Positions 50,648 to 62,100 of a stretch of 64,000 nt of DNA are shown here, in pieces; position 1 is the first letter of the stretch, and each line of letters opens with the position of its first letter. The position numbers and the translations under genes are program-made. The notes below the pieces were generated by a model. It was given only the letters and a program-made list of their open reading frames with translations, was not told where the DNA came from and did no database searches. Source of the stretch: Baylisascaris procyonis (taxonomy: Eukaryota; Nematoda; Chromadorea; Rhabditida; Ascarididae); the NCBI GenBank assembly GCA_037389465.1, contig JAZARR010000170.1, positions 62,001 through 126,000 on the forward strand, in the 5' to 3' direction.

Positions 50648-53600
50648 ATGTCAAGAACGCTTATCTTGGACAATGGTGTTAGTACTGTGAAAGTTGGATT
50701 CTCATCGGATGATACACCGAGGTCAGTTGTCTCTTTGCCTTTTTTATCGCCTTTGCAATGAATGCTTGTTTGCCAGGTAAATTCACGTGTTGTTCTCGCG
50801 TCACTTTCCGATTTATTTATGTGAAACAGTCGAAAAGCCGCTGTACGAAATGCAAATGCAAACCTTTAAAAGTGCATAAAATCGCGCATTCGCAGATGCA
50901 GCTGTTGAGTCATAGAATTTACATTTTATCTTTCAAATGCTTTGAAATATATTAAGTTGCCATTGCTTCAGGATTTTGCCGAATTGTGTAGTGAAAACGA
51001 AAAGTGAGCGGAAGAGGGTTTATGTGGCCGACGAGGTCGATGAATGCAAAGACCATTCGAGTCTCTTTTATTTGCTTCCCGCTGAGAAGGGATATATAGG
51101 TAGATATATGCGAACTGCACTGTTATCTGTATATTGCATTCGTTTTCGTAGAATGCATGAGATTGTTTTTTTTTTCGTCTCTATACAAATGCAGTATACT
51201 AAAAGTTTTCTTATTTTAAGTTTTATTTATGTTGCAAATCGGATAGTTTAGATCAGGATTGCGAAAACTTGTGTGATCGAAAAAAGAGAAAAACAACGAA
51301 AAAATGACAAACTGTTCGGCTTTCAGGCCTGCTTAAAAGGTTGAGTGATTTTAACTGTGCCTGCTAAGATTACCACATAACTAATAAGGGTTGGGGTAGG
51401 ATTCTTCCATAGAAGAATGGCCAAAGCATTAATTATTGCTCATATAGCCCGAGTTCGATTCGGGTTCGACTTTCTAGCTTGCTGATGAGTGCTCAAGATT
51501 TGGCTTCATTTTTAAAATTCATAAAAAGCGGTATTATTACTGAACTCGGGCAATTTACGCCACTGAAATGATGAGTGATAGTGGAAAATAATGTTGAATT
51601 TTGCCACGTGAGTTCCATTATCGTAATCATTCGTTACGAATCATTTGCTGATTTTGATAATCCTTTTTCACTTAGTTTTTTACGAGTTCTTTGTTTATCT
51701 AATCGAGTATTTGGTTGCAGTCAATTGGGACGTTGAACAAAAGGTCTGGAGTCGTGTATTTGGAAAGAGCGTAATGGACGTGGCATTTGAAGACACACGT
51801 CTTCTGCTCACCGATCCCATATATAATGTGCCAGCGATAGAGGACCTCTCCGATGAGATCCTCTTCGAGCATTATTCGTTCCATTCGGTTGCCAAAGCAA
51901 GCGGTTGGTTTTCAGTCAGTTCAGATTCATCAGTTAACTTTAGTGATCGAGAGAGTGGCTCGGTCGTAATCATGTGGAAGCCCTGTTTTTTAGCCAGAAT
52001 ATTGTCAAATTGCGGTATAAATTGTTTTCGCTCAAGACCAATTATTTTCAATTGATTGCTCGGCAGAACTTTGATATAAATCAGTTATTATCCGTCTTTG
52101 ACTCTTCATCTTTACTAAGTGAATGACAAAAATTTATGCTGCTGTGGATAATTTTTTACCTCTATTGAAAGTTGAATAGGGGCAGTGAACTGGGCATTAC
52201 GTGCTTTCCTGTAGCTAGATTACTCTAAAGTTCGATTCCTCGTTTTTTCCACGATAAAATTCACGGTTTTTAGAAACTGTGCTCAATCGCAGGAAATTTC
52301 TAATGACATGTATGACGATTCTTAAGTCTCATTAGAGCGCAGTTGTAGAATGCTCATCAAGAAATTTCTGGTGGGACAGCATACTGCAAAAGTCGGTTTA
52401 TAACCAAGCATTAATTGGAAATTCTCGAAATATATTTTTCTTTTTAGTACTTACCTCCTAACTTAAATAGTTGTTACAAAATGTGTGAAAAATCTGTATA
52501 TTTTTTTCGGTATTTTTCGATCATTTGCATGAAAAAGACATCTTATCTACAAGGAATCTTGCATTGATGCCAACTGTTGCTACTTATTGTCGCATCTTTT
52601 TCGCCTTCACATATTGGCGTGTACGTTATAAAAAGAACAGTTTTGTATTTAGCACATCTTATCTACTTACATAACGGCAGTGACAAGATTTATGCACAGT
52701 AATGTATCTACATTCACTCCAATCGAATATGGTCAACAAACATGAATTTAGCATGACATATTGAATGCAGTGGTGCAATCAAGTAAAAGTGAAGGTAGCC
52801 CAAATGTTTGAAGGTCAGAATAAGCTGGCACGGGAAGAGTTCGGTGTATTAAAATTGCGGCGCCGCTAATATCCAAACCTGGGAAAACCGGTTTGTCCCG
52901 ATTTTTCCACGATTTGTACCACGTGAAGCATGTAGCAGTAATGATGAACGTAATTGCATTTTATATTTCAGCGAGTTCATTAATTGCGATTGCTGATACT
53001 GTGTCATCGGAATATCGTACAGAACGCTGTTGTGTGGTCGTCGATTCGGGTTATTCGTTTACCCATGTTGTACCCTATTACAATGGAATTGCGCTACGCG
53101 ATGGCATTATCAGGTCATTTTTGCAAAGTTATCTTGCAAGACTTATGAACGAGTAAGTGTGGTCAAAATTAGTGGGAAGTCGAGCTATTCTACCGTTAGT
53201 TAGTGACATGCGTAGTCGCATGTCCCCCTCTTCTACGATGTGGATGGTTTACCCGCTACTTGATTTGTATACAGTCGGCAGTTGAAGGTGTGGAACATAG
53301 GATGGGACTGTTAATGTACGGTCATGTATCTGCATTATGAGAGTTTGAATGGAACGCTGTCATGAATGACGCAATTCAACAGAGGGAAAGAAGATGCCGG
53401 TAATAAAGCCATATTGCCAGCAGAAATCTATTGATGTGATTCGTTCATCAGCTCGCGGTTAGCGTAGCTGCCATCAGATTTTCATATGCAACGTACAAGT
53501 AAGCTAGTTCTGATATAATAGCGCAACTGGATGAGTAGTTTTTCAAATCTACCAACTTGGAATGGAATTATAGGCGCTCAATAATGTCGAACGACTAGCA

Positions 53601-56288
53601 TATGAGTGGGCATTTTCGACTGAATTTTTAAGCATATGAGAAAACGAATCTCGTTTTAGAAGGTTCTTTGGGATTAGCTTGAGATATGATTGCACTAATG
53701 TACTTATTTATTATTTGTTAATGGTTTTTAAAGTTGGTTGATTCGCTAAGCGTTACTGCGCAGCCTTATTGTGACAGCCTCTTTGGTACATTTAATTTGT
53801 TCTCTAGAATTGATTAAGTTTTTTGATAGTCACAGTTGGATAATGGCACGTCGAAGGTCATGATTGAATGGATGCTGATGAAATATGCGATTGAATATGG
53901 ATAAGAGATTGACATATTAAGTGGAATGTTGATTAAAGTTACCTGCTTTTGTCCAGAGGCAGAGACTCATAAAGATTGTGCTACCTATACTGTTGCACAG
54001 GTTTTTTTTGTAGGATTGATGTCGGAGGGAAGATGTTGACGAATCTTTTAAAGGAATGGATATCGTATAGACAGCTGAACGTCTTAGAGGAAACCTACGT
54101 TATGAACGAATGCAAAGAAGACATTTGCTATGTTGCAGACAACTTTCAAAAACATATGGAGATTGCCAGGTAATTTCATCGTGCGTCTTTTCTTTTTTCT
54201 TTTCGAATATAGCAGGTATTGCATAGATGAATTCGTGATATGATCCTGCAAAGGTGGAGTAAGTCAGTGACGAGTTTGGCTCAGCAGAATTAGAAAAGGA
54301 AGGGATAGAAGGGAGGGGAGGTTCATCCACTCCCCGTATGGAAGGTGAACACAAGTGCCTCCTTTGCCCAGTAAAGGCGATTGCAGCCGCGAAGCGTTGT
54401 GGAAACCTCTATTAAAGGATGAGCCTCACCTGCTAGTGACTGTTATTCTACGTTGACAAGCTTGCCTTTGTTTCCACGAACCCTCATAGTCCTCTAAGAT
54501 AGTGGGGACCGGAGGGGACAGGTTTGCCATCGTAGCGTCTGTCACATCCGGCAAACCTCATAAGCGATGACGCGCTACTATGAGTTGATCGCTGTTAAAG
54601 TAGATAGCGAGAGAGGTTCGGAGCCTTGATTTAAAGAAATTAGTGGAAGTTTTATGAATCGAGCTGAAAGGAAGCCATTTTTTATGATTGGTCATTGAAA
54701 GGTGGGGAAAAATGTCTTCACGGAAGTTGGTCTTTTAAAATATTTCCTTTTACTGCAGTCTTGCCTATTGAGAAACGTTGTGACTTTTGTATTTCCCTCC
54801 TTTCACCTTTTTCTTTCTTTTTTTTTTCGGCTCCAATGATGAACTCTAATAAAAGGTGGCGATTTGTCCCATGAATATAAATTTGAATACCTTGTGCATT
54901 ATTCTGCTTGAGATTTTTCCCCTTTATATGTGATATTGAGTTATCTAGGAATAATAAAGACTGTTAACAATTTTCAGAAGGAAGTGATATTATTAAATAA
55001 AGTATTTCATTCTTATTGGGTGAGTCAGGGGAAGTGATATTTCCTGGCTAGAAGTCTCTTATTGGACGAACCAAATGTTTATCCCAGTAATTTTGCTCGT
55101 AACGAACAGCTTTACGGCAAGGTGAGCACATGATACTTCGAAATTTAAGCCCAGTGGCCATTGTCAAGCCATCATTAACTAAACCGAGCCCCTATACCTT
55201 TATAACAATGTTACGTATTGCAAGAAAGTGTTATGCTGCATCACTTGTTTCATATTCGTTTGAATTTTGGAATCATTCAGGAAGCGTGGCAAGGACAACA
55301 CAATAGCTCGGGAATACGTATTACCCGATTTCTTAACTCATAGTAGAGGGTTTGTTCGTGAAGCTCGCGTCGAAGAAGGTGACGACTCTCAGAGGCTTGT
55401 GTTGAATGTTGAGAGATTCGCTGTTCCTGAGGCATTATTCTCGCCGTCTGATATCGGTCTATCGCAAATGGGCATTGCTGAAGCAATCGTCGTCTCTGTC
55501 TCGAAGTGCCCTAAATGTGAGTATTCTTTGAGTTTGTGTGGTTAAGAAAATACCTTATTCATTGCATTGGGTATATTAGTTCATTGAGTTCAGCAGAAAT
55601 GGTGTTACGAAGGAGCTTACACAGAAACAATTGCCAGTTTATTTCTCTCTCTTTCTTATTTGTTACATAGTTCTTCATCCCCCTCAGCCCTAGCGCTATC
55701 AAATATCGAGGCTGTCTCGATTCGCGTTTCTCTCGAATTTAGTGAGGCCTTTTAAAAATGGCCTATAGGCGCACTTGCAGATTCTACCACACCATTTACT
55801 TTCATTTCCGAGGTTGAAAACCATGCTTCCGCGGTAGTTAATGAGGATTGCCGTGAATGACGGTCATTACTACAGTAAATAAAATCCAGATCAGAATGAG
55901 AGGAAGAAACAGAAGCATGATTCTATAATGTTTTTTCGCGATGGTTTGATTTAGTTTCCTAAGCAGTTTTATCTCTTTTGCAATTTCGAAATTTGCTTTA
56001 ATGAAGTTATTTTATGAATTGTGCTTGAGGAATATTTTACCTATTCTTTGAACTGATATATCGCTATTCTATTTTCAAAGACGATATTTTCAGCGATGCA
56101 TGGACGTCTTTATAACAATATTGTTCTCGTGGGTGGGAATTCACTGTTCCATGGTTATCGCCAGAGAATGTTAGCCTTTTCTTTTTCACATTCAGCTTGC
56201 CGTTGTTCGTTTTTACCTGCCTCATTCTTCAACGCATAAATTACGTATATATGTTATTACATGCGCATATACGCATATACAATTACAT

Positions 56289-56343
<55 letters not shown>

Positions 56344-56912
56344 TTATATATTTATATATTTACATATATATTTATTTATTTATTTACATATGTATATACA
56401 AACATATTAAGTGACTTCCCAGCTGCATCCTGTGAAAGTCATATCCGAATTATTGCTTGCTAATTTCGCCTGAATCTTCATTACCGAAATCCAAAAGGCG
56501 TCGGTTTAGACTTGAACATCTTCGGCGCAGTCATTGTGCAAGTATATGTCTGCATAGATTACCTTCTTACATCCTGCATAAAAAAAATTAACGCATAATT
56601 GAGTGTTCCTCACATTTCTATTGATCTTCCATTTGGGATGTGCGTGCTGCAGCAACCTTGCCTACCCCTTATTCCTTTTCTTCGTTCCTCTTGTTTTTAA
56701 GAATTTTTATTAGTGTGTTTGGTTTTTTCCTTTTGTAAATCTCATCTCTCAATTTCAGCGAAAACGATCTTCGTGCGGAGGCAGATGATCTCTATAGGAT
56801 ACGCTTGCGACAAGTGGATGATCCTATAACACACGTATGGCGATGTGGCAAGGCGGCCGTAAATGGTGGAGCTCTTAAGCAGAGGTTATCCGTGTTTGTT
56901 CTTGAGAATTGA
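50648..56912 (+). CDS. arp-6: Actin-related protein 6, 8 exons
   Basis: ARP6 is a nuclear actin-like subunit of SWR1/SRCAP-type complexes that deposit histone H2A.Z. Exons are 50648-50721, 50972-51099, 51721-51903, 52972-53113, 54014-54169, 55281-55516, 56094-56169 and 56759-56912. All join in phase and give 382 residues, against about 396 in human. Visible landmarks are LILDNG at 5-10 (first phosphate loop of the actin fold), [30 protein letters not shown] with DSGYS at 153-157 (second phosphate loop), [30 protein letters not shown] at 316-325, and [11 protein letters not shown] near the end. The 3' end is uncertain. Exon 8 may read through to the TGA at 56910-56912, or it may splice at 56884 (AG/GTTATC) to the acceptor at 57190, adding LFTRT and stopping. 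It lies upstream of sap-49 on the same strand. Confidence 0.9.
54250..54620. other. GC-richer block inside arp-6 intron 5
   Basis: This part of the 1.1-kb intron contrasts with AT-rich neighbours and has runs such as GGGAGGGGAGG and GGGGACCGGAGGGG. It has no long open frame and no recognisable RNA fold. It may be an old repeat copy. Confidence 0.3.
56293..56400. repeat. TA microsatellite with TTTA/TTACA tail
   Basis: Alternating TA to about 56336, then TATTTATATATTT-type units to about 56400. It lies in intron 7 of arp-6. The Tyr/Ile open frame across it is an artefact. Confidence 0.95.
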
Positions 56913-57190
56913 TGTAAATTTTAAGCAGCCAACAATAATGGTGCAATCGCAATTAGATTAGGGCTACTCATGACCTCTGATTCTGAATCCAAAGATAAAT
57001 GCTTTTCATGTTCGGTTCTTATAGTTTCTGATTAGATAGGTAATTCGAAAGGAGTCGACGGTTGAAAGTGAAAAAGCATTAGGGAGCAGTGATTGATTTT
57101 TTTTTTCAAATCATATCTTTTTGTACTGTTATTTATGGTTGATTATGATTTTTATAAAAGGCGTTATACCTGTACTTGTTGTTTCTGCAG

Positions 57191-57498
57191 GCTGTTCACC
57201 CGCACATAACCAAGGTTGGCTTGAGTTATCTTCCGCGTCCTACCCGAGTTCAGCTCCACTTTATAGTTGCTGCTATGACAAGTCACATAGAATGTATTGC
57301 TAGCTACTAAAATTGATTTTTATGCTGTTGTCTCATCTTAATATTCCGATTATTTTTGGGGATGCCAGTTCCAGGCATTCTATAAATTTTCACAGCTACA
57401 ACAGCTGTATTTACGTGTCCGTGATGCGGTAGATCTCCCAGAGTGGCATCCATGCAGTAATGCATTATGGAACCTTCGTCCGAAGATAGTTAAATATT
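57191..57498 (+). other. Two possible exons of an unrecognised gene between arp-6 and sap-49
   Basis: After a strong TTTCTGCAG acceptor, the frame from 57191 reads AVHPHITKVGLSYLPRPTR and onward to a stop at 57307-57309, with possible donors at 57215 or 57265. A second open block from about 57396 (after TTTTCACAG) reads LYLRVRDAVDLPEWHP, ALWNLRPKIVKY and stops at 57496-57498. Both have a more protein-like composition than the surroundings. An ATG at about 56969 opening MTSDSESKDKCFSC could be an upstream exon. I do not recognise any family, and the blocks may belong to arp-6 or be chance frames. Confidence 0.3.
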
Positions 57499-59070
57499 AG
57501 GTATCCTGGGTAGTAAATGATATCCTGAGTAGCAATGATTTTATAGGAGTTGATGGATTCATAGCGATTAAATAATTGAAACTATTTTCAGATTTGTAAC
57601 GAAAGCGGAATACGAAGAAAATGGATTGAATATTTGTCAGCAGAGATTCTTTCACTTCTATTGAATATCCGACGAGATATAGCATCGGTTTGATAGCGAA
57701 TATGTACGCCCTATAGATCTCAACGAATCCTAGTTCGGTTTCAAGGCCACACGAGAATTTTCTACAATCTTGCGATGTGCCTTAAAGTGTACAATCCAGG
57801 CTAATTCTAACTAATCCAGGATAATGCTCCCCGAAGTTATGCTTCTTCAGTACTGTTAGGTCCTTTTTCAACGAATCGAATGCTTGACTACAGTAAAGTC
57901 TGGTCACTTATGGTTTTTCCATCATAATACTTGAGCAGAAAAGTTTATAGTCAAATTTCGTGGAGCATTATCCTGGATTAGTTTATAGCAATTGCCCTTT
58001 GGTGGGGTTTCACTTTAAATATAGTGCAGAATTAGGCTGTAGAAACTTCTTATTAAGCTTCTGTGTTTAAAACTTCAACCGTTGAAATTTATTCGAAGAA
58101 TTTCCTAAGGAATTCATAGATTGTGTTTGTCTGTACCGGGTCGCAATGCTGTTTAATGATTGTTGCGTTGACTATCGTTGAATTTTCTTGCTTCTGTTCT
58201 ATTTATGCTGATAGATATGTTGTTAATTTTATTGAGGATGAATGTTCTCTTTTCGATTCATCATCATAATTCAGCTGTTTAGGGCTTGAAAAAATATGTT
58301 AAAGAAAGCCCTGAAAATGAGGGTGGGATTGAGGAGAGGAGGTGGATGATCTTCAAATCTCCTTCGCTATCTTGAGCCATTTGAGCAAAATCCTCTTCTC
58401 ATCCCTTATGCTTTACTTTAGTCTCCGCTTTTTGATATCATGTATCTTGGGTTACTTTTTTCAGTTGTTATATATGTTTTCTTATTGTTCCTGATTGTTA
58501 TGCTTTGATATTGAATAAAGCGTTTCAAATTTGTTATTTTTAACTGTAACCGGTAATGTTAATTTCATTAACGAATAATATTTTGTGATTTGTTGATTTT
58601 GTCGATTGTGGAGGAAGATTGTGGTTTGGACACCTGAATGGTCATCTGTACGTATCTGTCCGTATGGATATACGCAGGAATTTCTTTCTTAGGGGAGGGA
58701 TTCGTTAACACCCTCTCTCCAAGGTTCTTAGAGGAGGTTTCCTAGGGCACTAAATTGCTGTGACGGGTAAAAGGATTCGTTGACACCTACAGATCACCTG
58801 TTATATATTTGATCAAGCGCGGTATAGATATAGTTCTCATCCTAATAGTTTTCACCTTAACATTTTCAGTGTATACCGTGAATAGAATGATACAACTTCG
58901 ATTTTTCGATTGAGTGCAGGAATAGTTTTCTATGAAGGATGCGATCGTTAATGATCTCAATATTGTATTGGAACGAGTTTTAGCGTACTCTTTCCCTGCG
59001 TTTTCGCCATTGCTGTCCAGTTTAGTTTTTGCTCACCAGCGTTGTGTATTAGAAAGTGTTTATTTATTTC
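57499..59070. other. Gap upstream of sap-49, no gene recognised
   Basis: AT-rich sequence with no open frame worth noting. The words TAATCCAGGATAATGCTCC at 57813 and GGAGCATTATCCTGGATTA at 57961 are exact complements about 130 bp apart, an inverted pair of unknown role. Confidence 0.5.
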
Positions 59071-59128
59071 AGGGTCTGAAGTTGTCGGAGGAAGTGCTAC
59101 TCTGAAACAGTAAAGTTGATGCTTGAGG
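59071..59128 (+). promoter_or_regulatory. Candidate spliced-leader acceptor and leader of sap-49
   Basis: TATTTATTTCAG ends at 59072 and leaves a 56-base leader before the sap-49 ATG at 59129. A strong TTTCAG at this position with no recognised upstream exon is what a trans-spliced nematode gene shows. It could equally be an acceptor for a cis-spliced untranslated exon. Confidence 0.45.
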
Positions 59129-62100
59129 ATGTCCGCTGGACCAATCCTTGAAAGAAATCAAGGTTCTGCTTTTTCCAAATTTCATCCTCGATCAGCGCAA
59201 CTGTTCGAGCAAGATTTATTCGGGTATCGTCGGTATACGTTTGTCACATACTCGAGAGTTTGTAATTACTAGGGTTATATTGAAAAGTTCTCGGAATATT
59301 TGTGCGCTGATTCTTTATGAGCACTTGCGTTATTTAGAGAGACTTCATATAGAGGGTCCAGCGGGAATCAAGCTGGTGCCTTACAGGAAGAAAGGAGGAA
59401 AAAATTGAATTGTTTGAGTAGACGATGCATGATTATTGAGGGGGAGGGGATTTGTTCGACGTCTTCGCTTGTTATTGGTGTAAGATAATCGGGAACGCAA
59501 ACATCAGTAGAAGAAGCTAATATTTTTTAATATTTAGTGATTCTGAAAATGCGAACCAGTGTGTTGAATGATTGAATTTCAGATGCGACAATCTATGTTG
59601 GTGGATTGGACGAGAAGGTGACGGATGCGATCCTTTGGGAGTTGTTCGTTCAGAGTGGACCGGTTGTTTCAGTGAATATGCCGAAAGATCGAGTGACCAA
59701 CTCCCATCAAGGGTGAGCTCATAGTACATTGTTTGTTTATTGTTCACTGCGTCGGCAATCAGAGAGTTCGATGTTTTGTCATTGAACTTTTAGTATGTAT
59801 CCTCTAACATCCTAAAAGATCCTCTAAGAAGCGTTGGGTGGAAACATCCAGATTTCCCTTCTCGCAGGTAAATTATCGTGTCATACCTCATCGATGAAGT
59901 TGTATATGGTTTTGAGCAGCAAAGATTGCGTGAGGTTGTGTGCTCATTAAGCATCGTTATAGTCGACAGTATAACTTTTCGATCCATAGAAAAGCACGAA
60001 CTTTAGATTTGGTAGATCTTCAATTAATATATGAGATTATCCCCACACTTCCTGCATATCTGCTAAAATTCGGACATGAAGGATATAAGACGAATCGGGT
60101 TTCCAAAAGAAGGCGCAGTTGCAAAAAGTTAATGTAAATGGAAAGGAGTGGGAAAAATAGGGGAGTGGCTATTAGCTACATGTAAAAAAATAGCTGTCTT
60201 TTAGCTGTTTCATGGGCCAAAAATATAGTATAGTACATGCTCGCTTGAAGGTTTGTTGCTAAGAGCTTCTCAACGAATTTCATACAAGAGATAGCGTCGG
60301 CTGAAGAGGCTGTGTCTATTTTCTGAAGATCAGCGACGAGCATTGCGCTTGCATTCTTCTTTACCTTTACGTGTGGATTATATTCTTATGCAAATGATTG
60401 ATCGTTTTATTCGGTTATCCCCAGTTCGAGTTTCCCTATTCATAATAGGTAGGATGATTTCATGGACAAAAGGACAGCTTATGCGGAATAAGACTTGTCA
60501 ATCGGAAAGAGTTATTGATAACTGCGAATGAATTTCTGTTTTGGGTTTCGGGAGGAACCTTTTTGTTGTAGAAGAATCGAGGCATCAGAAGATATAGCCT
60601 GACATAAAGCTTGCACTTGTGATAGAGGCGTTCTTCCAAGTTCAACTTTCACAACAGTAAAACATTCGTAGCGATTCGTTATCGAATGGAATTAATTTTA
60701 TTATTCATTATCGATGGTCGGAGTGCAGCTGGGGATCGAAAAGAGTGGTGGAATGAGAGTGCTGGATAGAACAAATACCATAAAAGATTATTTGGGATCT
60801 ACTGCATATTTCATGAAAATTATTGCATAGATCGCATAATTGCCGATGAGTTCGCGAACACGACTTTCTAGGTGATATGTCAATTGGCTATTATTTGCGC
60901 CATTTTCACTTTAAACTATGACGTGATTTTTAATATTTTTGGAGCAATATAATGAGTCGTCAATAATATTTATGATTTTTTGTGAGCGATGAAATTTCGC
61001 TAAGTTTTGGTAGATGAATTTCTAACACTGATACTTTCTTTCATGCCAGAATGAATGAAGATGCGCCGAATTTTTTTTTGTCGAAATTTCATTGGTTTTT
61101 CTTTGCGATAGATTCTAATTCGCTTTGTTTTTTTTTCAGTTTTGGATTCGTGGAATTTATGGGCGAAGAAGATGCCGATTACGCTATAAAAATTATGAAT
61201 ATGATCAAACTTTATGGAAAACCGATCAAGGTATGCGTTCTGCATTTTCTCTTTTAATATTGTTTTATTGGTTTGATTTGATTTGGAGTGTTTTTTGAAT
61301 GTGAATGTATTTGTATGTTTATGTATGTGGTGTGAATGAAAATAAAAATAATTCAACTCAGGCTTACTAATATGCAAGAAGGTGAAGGGGGAGGGGGTGT
61401 TGCTGACTTGTATCAAGGAATGTGATAGAGAGAAAGAGAGAGGAAGGGTATAAAGTCGGCCTTTAGCAGGAAGAAGAGCGGAAATTAAGCTGCTTGGACG
61501 GCATGTCTGCAAATTGAAGTCCCAATTATTATTGCGAAAATATGTTGACTGCGAGTAATACCGTCTTGCCTACTTCCGGAACTATAATATAGTTTCTTTA
61601 TTTATTGCGATGGAGAGTTCTTTCAGTACAATTTTTGACTTCATCTAGAAGTCTTATGTGATTACGCATTGTCATATTTCCCCTTTATTGTTCCACTTTG
61701 AAAGCTGTCGCCCACACATGCCTGCCATTTCGTTACGCATAATTTAATCAAGTTTGTATTTAAAGGTAAACAAAGCATCAGCACATGAGAAGAATATGGA
61801 TGTAGGTGCGAATATTTTTGTGGGAAATTTGGATCCGGAAGTCGACGAAAAACTTCTTTTCGATACGTTCAGTGCATTTGGCGTCATTCTTCAGGTAGGT
61901 CATTTTTGAATTGAAGTGAATGCACCATTAAAGGTTAATAGCGTTATTAAGTGGGCAAATTAATAATAATTGTTCATGACGAGAAGAGTAGGAAGGAGGC
62001 CAAGAAGGTGGTGATTCCGACCTCTCTTTCATAGATCTTTTTTATCGATATAGCTCTATATGATCGTTCTGAAGATAGGACGGTGATATAGAGCTATATT

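Noticed and set aside
51455..51510. Possible tRNA from GTTCGATTC and GGTTCGAC motifs
   Set aside because: No cloverleaf can be drawn; the motifs belong to a short local repeat of TTCGA.
61000..61512. Longest minus-strand open frame, 170 codons
   Set aside because: It runs antisense over sap-49 exon 3 and AT-rich intron and is low-complexity (Lys, Ser, His, Phe), with no family resemblance.
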